From contig OZ023199.1 in the NCBI GenBank assembly GCA_963995505.1, positions 3,901,906 through 3,965,905 on the forward strand: a stretch of DNA of 64,000 bases. Direction: 5' to 3'. Numbering within the stretch: position 1 is the stretch's first letter; every line of letters starts with the position of its first letter. The stretch is from Hypericum androsaemum (Eukaryota; Streptophyta; Magnoliopsida; Malpighiales; Hypericaceae). The position numbers and the translations under genes are program-made. Shown in pieces: positions 58,510 to 64,000 of this stretch. Under the pieces are notes generated by a model. The model saw only the letters and a program-made list of their open reading frames with translations. It ran no database searches and was not told the DNA's origin.

Positions 58510-58957
58510 GCTTTATTCATGACTTATTGTGAATTTGGTGTTTGGAAATTTTTGTGTGTGGATTTGGTGTCCACGTAGGACAACGATTGAAAAAGTCGTA
58601 CATTGGATCAAGATACAACTTTTTAAGTAGTACATTGGTATCTTGATAGGATAATACTTAAAAGGAAAAACTTTACTTTAGTATCCTATAATTCGGCCAA
58701 TTTTCACTTACAATGGTAAAAAATTTCTTAAACAGGTCCCCGAGATTTCAAAAGGATCTCATGGACAGCTAAAAAGTCATATATTGGTCTCCAGCAATTT
58801 CAATTTTAACCTAAAAAGTCATATATTGGTAAAATACTACTTAAAAAGTTGTATCTTGATCCAATGTACGACTTTTTCAATCATTGTCCTACGTGGACAC
58901 CAAATCCACACACAAAAATTTCCAAACACCAAATTCACAATAAGTCATGAATAAAGC
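58510..58957. repeat. 123-bp near-perfect inverted repeat with ~200-bp loop
   Basis: The arms 58510-58632 and 58835-58957 are reverse complements with a single mismatch (CAACGATTG versus CAATGATTG in arm sense). The left arm starts GCTTTATTCATGACTTATTG and ends CAACTTTTTAAGTAGTA. There is no coding content and no convincing target duplication. Confidence 0.9.
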
Positions 58958-59609
58958 ACCGCACGGACAAAAAACCCATCATCTGCGTATTTTGTGTCAC
59001 ACCGAGATTTTTTTTGAGAAATGTGTCACGCCGTGATGGTTAGTACAATTTGTCAATGGGAACATAAGATAAGTAGTCCCAACGTTATGAAACTTTTTTT
59101 GTAAAGTGACCCGGTTGGAACCAGTTAATGGATCGACCACTTTTATCGGTCAGACCACGAGCAAATTTTTTTATAAGTCCAGTAGGTTGATCGATTTGTA
59201 TATCACTGTACTGTATTTTTAAAATGTCAGGTCGAGTAAATAGATTTTTGTGACACTCAACTATTTTAATACATTTTTTTGGAAATAAATATCTCCAATT
59301 ACATTTAGAAAAAAATTTTAGTTTTAATTTTTAAGAAACAAATCAGATAAAATGTGAAATAACCCTTCTCCCACTATTGTAATATTTTTCATACTTTCTG
59401 ATTTGTTTTTAAAATTTTAATATAAACGATACTTAGGACTATATTTGTCTAAAATGTTGTTCTAATACTTTTATCGCTCGGTCGAAGTGATGTGAAGTCA
59501 CCGAAACTACATGTTACTAAATTAAAATTTTATCTTTCTTTAACATTATTAATCAACTTTTTTCAAATATTAGATATGTAGTAAAACAAATAGAGTTTAA
59601 GATTACAAA
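58958..59609. other. Intergenic DNA
   Basis: AT-rich; no gene, RNA or terminal repeat recognised. Confidence 0.4.
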
Positions 59610-60154
59610 TAGGGATGGCAATGGGCAGAATCCGGGTAGGATCAATAGGACCGAGATTATTACTCTCTTTTTAAATGGTGAACCCAAATCCTTACCCTTA
59701 TCCTCTTTAAAAATAAGGATTCGGGCAGGATCTAAGTCCTAAAAATTCGGGCAGGATAAGGGCGACCTGCGGGTTCGTGTTTTCTAAAAAATATTTAATT
59801 TAAAAAAATTAAATTGGCATTTGATAGTTTTCAAATAGTAATGTGATATTTTCATTCATTAAACAAATCAATATAAAGAACCAAACAAGCAAATCTAAAA
59901 AAATTGAAGTTGGGCAGGTTAAAATTGAAAATTTTGTATTATGTTTATTAATTAATATACATATATATTATTTTAATATTAATTTAAAAAATCCGGGCAG
60001 GATCCTATAGATCCATATCCATGCCCTTATCTTTTTAAAATATCAGGATCCGGGCAGGATCAAAGTCTAGACCTGATCAAAGTCAACTGATCTTGGACCC
60101 TTCGGGTCTGGATCAGGATAGACCCTCAAAATAAGAATCTAATTACCATCCCTA
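59610..60154. mobile_element. Probable hAT-like MITE
   Basis: TAGGGATGGCAA at the left and TTACCATCCCTA at the right form imperfect terminal inverted repeats around 545 bp rich in ATCCGGGCAGGATC-type motifs, a composition common in plant hAT MITEs. The expected 8-bp target duplication is not visible, so the copy is old or the ends are slightly off. Confidence 0.6.
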
Positions 60155-60487
60155 ATGTCAGTTTAAAATTATATTAGTTTGTTTATTATATTTTTTATGT
60201 AAAGTTGTTTATTATAGTTTAACTAGAATTAATCAATTGGAACATACAAGATCCAACACCAATGTTGAATAGATCCAATCGCAGCAACTTGCAAGGCATT
60301 AAAAAAGTCAACCTAAATAACGTGCAAACGTCCACTCTCACAACTCAACTGGAATTAAATATGATAACATAAGGACAAAATAAACCAAAAATAATATAAC
60401 AAATAATGATGCGAAGTGACACGCATCAAATACCTATGTAAAGACTCATCCTATGTGTGACAAAAAGTGTAGTGACGCACAAGAAAC
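60155..60487. other. Intergenic DNA
   Basis: No recognisable feature. Confidence 0.35.
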
Positions 60488-61600
60488 CTAGTGGGAAAAC
60501 CCTGACTTGACATCCCCCACGTAAACATTCTTGTCGAACTGAGTCATTAAATCACTTGTCTTCTTCGTTTCAATTTTGTTCTTTGTGATTGGTGGATTAT
60601 TATTATTTTCCAACACTCCCATGCAACTCGAATCAGTTTGCGAACCAGTTAAGAAGTCGGCCATCTGATACTGGTAAAATAGAGACGCGAAGAGAGAACA
60701 CAAGAGCACACTCAGATACCCTTCACTCGATGAAATTTACCAACGAGATCGAAAAGACACTCTGCACTTGATGTAATCCCCCGTGGAGTTTCGAACACTC
60801 GTGGCTAAGAGGATAACTAGAAGATATTCATCTTCTAAAATAAGTCAATAGACTCATAAGATAACTCTTTTCTTCATTTTCCAATCTATCATTTAACATC
60901 CTTAAAAAGGTTACTTTATATAGGCCAAAGATACATGCCATTTTAACTTCATCATAACTCTTCTCAAATTTTTGGACACATCTTACTAAAAGACACATAA
61001 CTTTTACTACACAACTCCAAATTATGAACCGTTTAATTCACTGAAAACTAGACATTTAGACTTTTCCAATGATATCTTATTGACCATATTTAATGAAGTT
61101 ATAGTCCTAAAATATTTCTGTAAAGTGATCCTTAGAATTTATTTTCTAGAATTCTGCTTCCTTGTGGAAAAATAGTCATAACTTCTTCTAGGGAAATTCA
61201 AATGATAAACCATTTGATGCGTACAAAATTAGACACGTAGCCGTATATGGCTTATTTTTTGATTCACTATCAATTAATAGTTGTTGACATTAAAATTCAG
61301 ACTTCTTATTGGTCCATTCTGGTTCACCATCGCACCGTCTGCTATTGGAGTTGAAGAAAATTGCACCTCGCTCCTCCAATATGGGCCAGACTCCATTAAC
61401 GCCAGCAGGCAAGACTCATATAATACTTAGCGACAAGGAGTCCAGTACCAACACGGAGTGAGATTGCTCGCCCCCAAAAGAAGTATCCCCAATCCTTGTC
61501 TGAGGGGGCTCTAGACGGTGAATCATATCCCACGTAGCGTCGGTAGAGGAATCCTGTCAAAACCCTAGCTGAGAGCAAGTGGTGTATTTTTTACATTCAA
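60488..61600 (-). mobile_element. Possible LTR plus gag start of a decayed retroelement
   Basis: On the minus strand a TATA-like GGCCTATATAAAGTAACC lies near 60930, and the upstream part (61000-61300) has the 'AAATTTGAGAAGAGTTATG' style of LTR sequence. About 230 bp downstream a frame begins MADFLTGSQTDSS, just after a CAGTATCAG that could be a decayed tRNA-Met primer site. Ends are not defined and no polymerase domain follows. A separate minus-strand frame at 61396-61578 (KDWGYFFWGRAI) has no recognised family. Confidence 0.35.
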
Positions 61601-62507
61601 CTTGTCTAGCTCTCTAAAATGGTGACTAAATTTACCCTAACTGTGGGATAATTGATGTCCATTGAAACAGAGGGCAGGCGGCCAGTTTTCCTTGAAATGG
61701 TGTTGATATGTGATGGTGATTTCTGGGAACATTGCAGGTGGACCCTATTAAATTTTTTGCATCCAGAAGATTTTCAGCAAAAACTAGTTGGAGTGATTAT
61801 GAGTGACACTGTATAGATGAGTGACCATAAAGAAAAAAATAATAATTTAATGACCATGGACAAAAAATTAAAGGTTAATGACCATATATGTTATTTACCC
61901 TTTCTTCCCTATACTGTATGCTTTTCATCATGCTTATAATTATTATGTCTAGCGTAACAGTATAAGTAGAGAGTAGTCTCTTTATCGAGTGCCATACCTA
62001 ATTAGCATAGTTATTAGGCTAGATTGTGGATTGAACATCTAAATTATGATCTAAGTTCTCACTAAAAGGCCAAGAGGTAATTAGAGTAAACATAAGAATC
62101 AATCAACACATCTTAAAGTAGGCAAAGAGAGATCTCACTATCAAGGGATGATCATTAAGGAGGAAACTTCATAACTGAAATTATATTCAGTCATAGTAAT
62201 GGTTTACCGTGAAAGCTGGATTAGTCTCTATCGTTAAATGGACATTCATTTTTGCTATCTAGCTAACGAGAGCATTAGGTGGTCGCAAATTTATCAGTTC
62301 AAACCTACCTATTTACTATATTATTGATTAGAAGAGGTAAATCTATAGATAATTTACCACTTGTCACTTAGTTTTAAGTCAACATAAATATCTACTTGAC
62401 ATACTTCAAGAGTGCGACAAGGAGGATGCTCGACCTAGTCATATTCCAACAGAGCAGAACCATCGCTTGTAGGTCACAATCAGAGTGGTTGAAGACATTA
62501 CTCATTA
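61601..62507. other. Intergenic DNA
   Basis: No gene recognised. GACCATAAAG/GACCATGGAC/GACCATATATG recur near 61825-61890, as in some MULE or MITE ends, but no partner was found. Confidence 0.35.
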
Positions 62508-63150
62508 ATGGCAATTAGTGGGGTGTCTGATGTATCTCATTGTGACCAGCCTGACATGGTTTGTGCCGTGAATATTCTTAGTCAATTCATTGATTGTCCG
62601 AATCCAGCTCACGTTGATGCCGCGGATGGAACCTTCTGTTATCTGATATGTACACCAGGTCAAGGTATATTGTTGAAAAAGAAACCCAATTTTCTCTTGG
62701 CCTATTGCAATGCTGATTGGGCGAGCTGCTCTGTGACCAGACGATCACGTACAAGGTATTTCATCACTTTAGGCGGCTCTCATGTATCATGGCAGAGCAA
62801 AAAGCAAAGTGTTGTATCTCGATCATCGGCTGAAGTAGAGTATCGTGCGATGGTGGTCACTATTAGCGAGGTTCCTCGGCTGCATGTATTACTATCTAAT
62901 CTTGGCATATCTTCTACTTGCCCCACCTCTCTATATTGTAACAACCTCACATTATTCAAAACACGGTTCATTTGGAACATATTAAACATATCGAAATGGA
63001 TTATTTTTACGTAGGTGAATGGGTGCCTCGGATGACATTGCCCCTCGCAAAATTAGCATGATATCCCAAGTGGCTGATATCTTCACCAAAGAGTTCGGAA
63101 TTGATAAGATAAAACTATTGTTTTCAAGTTGGGCATCTTAATCCTCACGC
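62508..63150 (+). pseudogene. Copia RNase H remnant
   Basis: The frame includes YCNADWASC, then RSRTRYFITLGGSHVSWQSK and [17 protein letters not shown], the conserved copia RNase H. It is frameshifted near 62950 and picks up in another frame as SQVADIFTKEFG and later. No reverse transcriptase remains upstream. A short purine tract (TTGAAAGGG) and an LTR start follow. Confidence 0.85.
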
Positions 63151-63167
63151 TCCAACTTGAAAGGGTT

Positions 63168-63385
63168 TGTTACGAATGTTAATCAATTCGTTACGTCCTT
63201 CACATCATCCACTGTGGTGTTAGAGTAATCACATATCACTTGTATCTCATTTGTATTTCGTGATAACATTATCACGTTAGCTTCATTGTTTATATCGTTA
63301 GTTTCAATCGTTATCAAGATTAGTTGTACTGTTATATTTAACAGCACACTCATGATCAATACAATTCAGCGGCTGACACAATCTT
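63168..63385 (+). mobile_element. LTR start of the copia remnant
   Basis: TGTTACGAATGTTAATCAAT begins right after the purine tract. Features typical of a copia LTR follow (TTATATTTAACAGC, then ATCAATACAATTCAGCGG). The right boundary is only a guess. Confidence 0.5.
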
Positions 63386-64000
63386 CAAGATCATTAAAGA
63401 CAGAATTCTAGTAGCTGATTTTTCGAAATCGCTTCTTTTTATCGTTGAACCATCTTTCATATGTATACAGTATATATAACAAAAAAAAGTCAACAGAATT
63501 TTGCTCCAAAAAAAGAGTCCACACAATGAAAGAAAACCCAAGTCTTGTGGTCGATCTTCATATGCAATTCGATTAGATTGAATCGTTCGGTCAAACTCGG
63601 TTTTATGGGTGTCTTTTTCTTATTTATCTGGGTATAAAATAACGACATTCTCAAAATGGGTAGCAATTTATAAACATTCCTAAGAAAAGTAACTTGAAAA
63701 AATAAATTGAAAAGACTTGTTTGTAGTTCGCCTCTACTCTTACTTTGGCCATGTAGTAATGCCACAGATTATTTCAATAAAACTCCCAAGTGTTGCCACG
63801 GTAGCCACGCGACGGTACAGATAATTTTAACAAAACAGGGGAGGGGAGAGAGGAAAAAAAAACAATTATTTTTTTAACAAAGGAACATTTTGGTCCTTTC
63901 AGGTACAATTTTGCCAGAATTATTTTTCGTTACCGCAGCTAGGGACGAATTGCATTTTATCAAATTTGGAGGACAGAAATAAGGTTTTCAAAAAGCGAGG
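63386..64000. other. Intergenic DNA at the right edge
   Basis: No gene, RNA or defined repeat is recognised. Confidence 0.35.

Overview
This window is plant nuclear DNA, almost certainly from a flowering plant and most likely a eudicot. It is AT-rich, its genes have many short GT-AG introns, and it is crowded with plant transposons: Ty1/copia and Ty3/gypsy-type LTR elements, a TRIM, Pack-MULE-like elements, hAT and PIF/Harbinger MITEs, CACTA ends, a Helitron relic and SINEs. I cannot name the species from sequence alone.

Three gene models survive exon-by-exon checking of reading frame and splice sites. (1) A small receptor-like cytoplasmic kinase (+, 6194-9043, six exons, 316 aa). (2) A DRP3-type dynamin-related protein (+, 28680-42006, 20 exons), the mitochondrial and peroxisomal fission GTPase. 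Its last large intron holds a complete, apparently very young antisense copia element, and exon 13 lacks one base compared with the family frame. (3) A squalene epoxidase (-, 47291-51525, eight exons, 522 aa), fully open.

Layout. 0-4.7 kb: LTR fragments with tandem repeats and a decayed copia relic. 6-9 kb: the kinase. 10.6-15.1 kb: a minisatellite, then two elements with long terminal inverted repeats, each carrying a GC-rich captured gene fragment (one unidentified, one from a phosphoglycerate-mutase-like histidine phosphatase). 15.35-23.9 kb: nested gypsy-type elements that lack recognisable reverse transcriptase, encode unusual repeat-rich proteins and end in a GAGAGGCC-rich array. 24.2-27.5 kb: a degenerate second copy of the kinase, split by a hAT-type element with a perfect 8-bp target duplication. 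28.7-42 kb: DRP3 with its copia and SINE insertions. 43.5-47.1 kb: PPR, RING-H2-like and Helitron remnants. 47.3-51.5 kb: squalene epoxidase. 52.4-55 kb: a MITE, a TRIM and a broken GATA zinc-finger gene. 55.6-64 kb: a solo LTR, a near-perfect 123-bp inverted repeat, another MITE and copia remnants.

The three host genes have unrelated jobs (signalling, organelle division, sterol/triterpenoid synthesis) and do not form a pathway or cluster. I found no convincing new multi-gene system. The most unusual content is in the mobile fraction: the novel ORFs of the 15.4-19.4 kb element, gene capture by MULE-like elements, an unexplained segment inside the young copia element, and LTRs that have each grown a different minisatellite.
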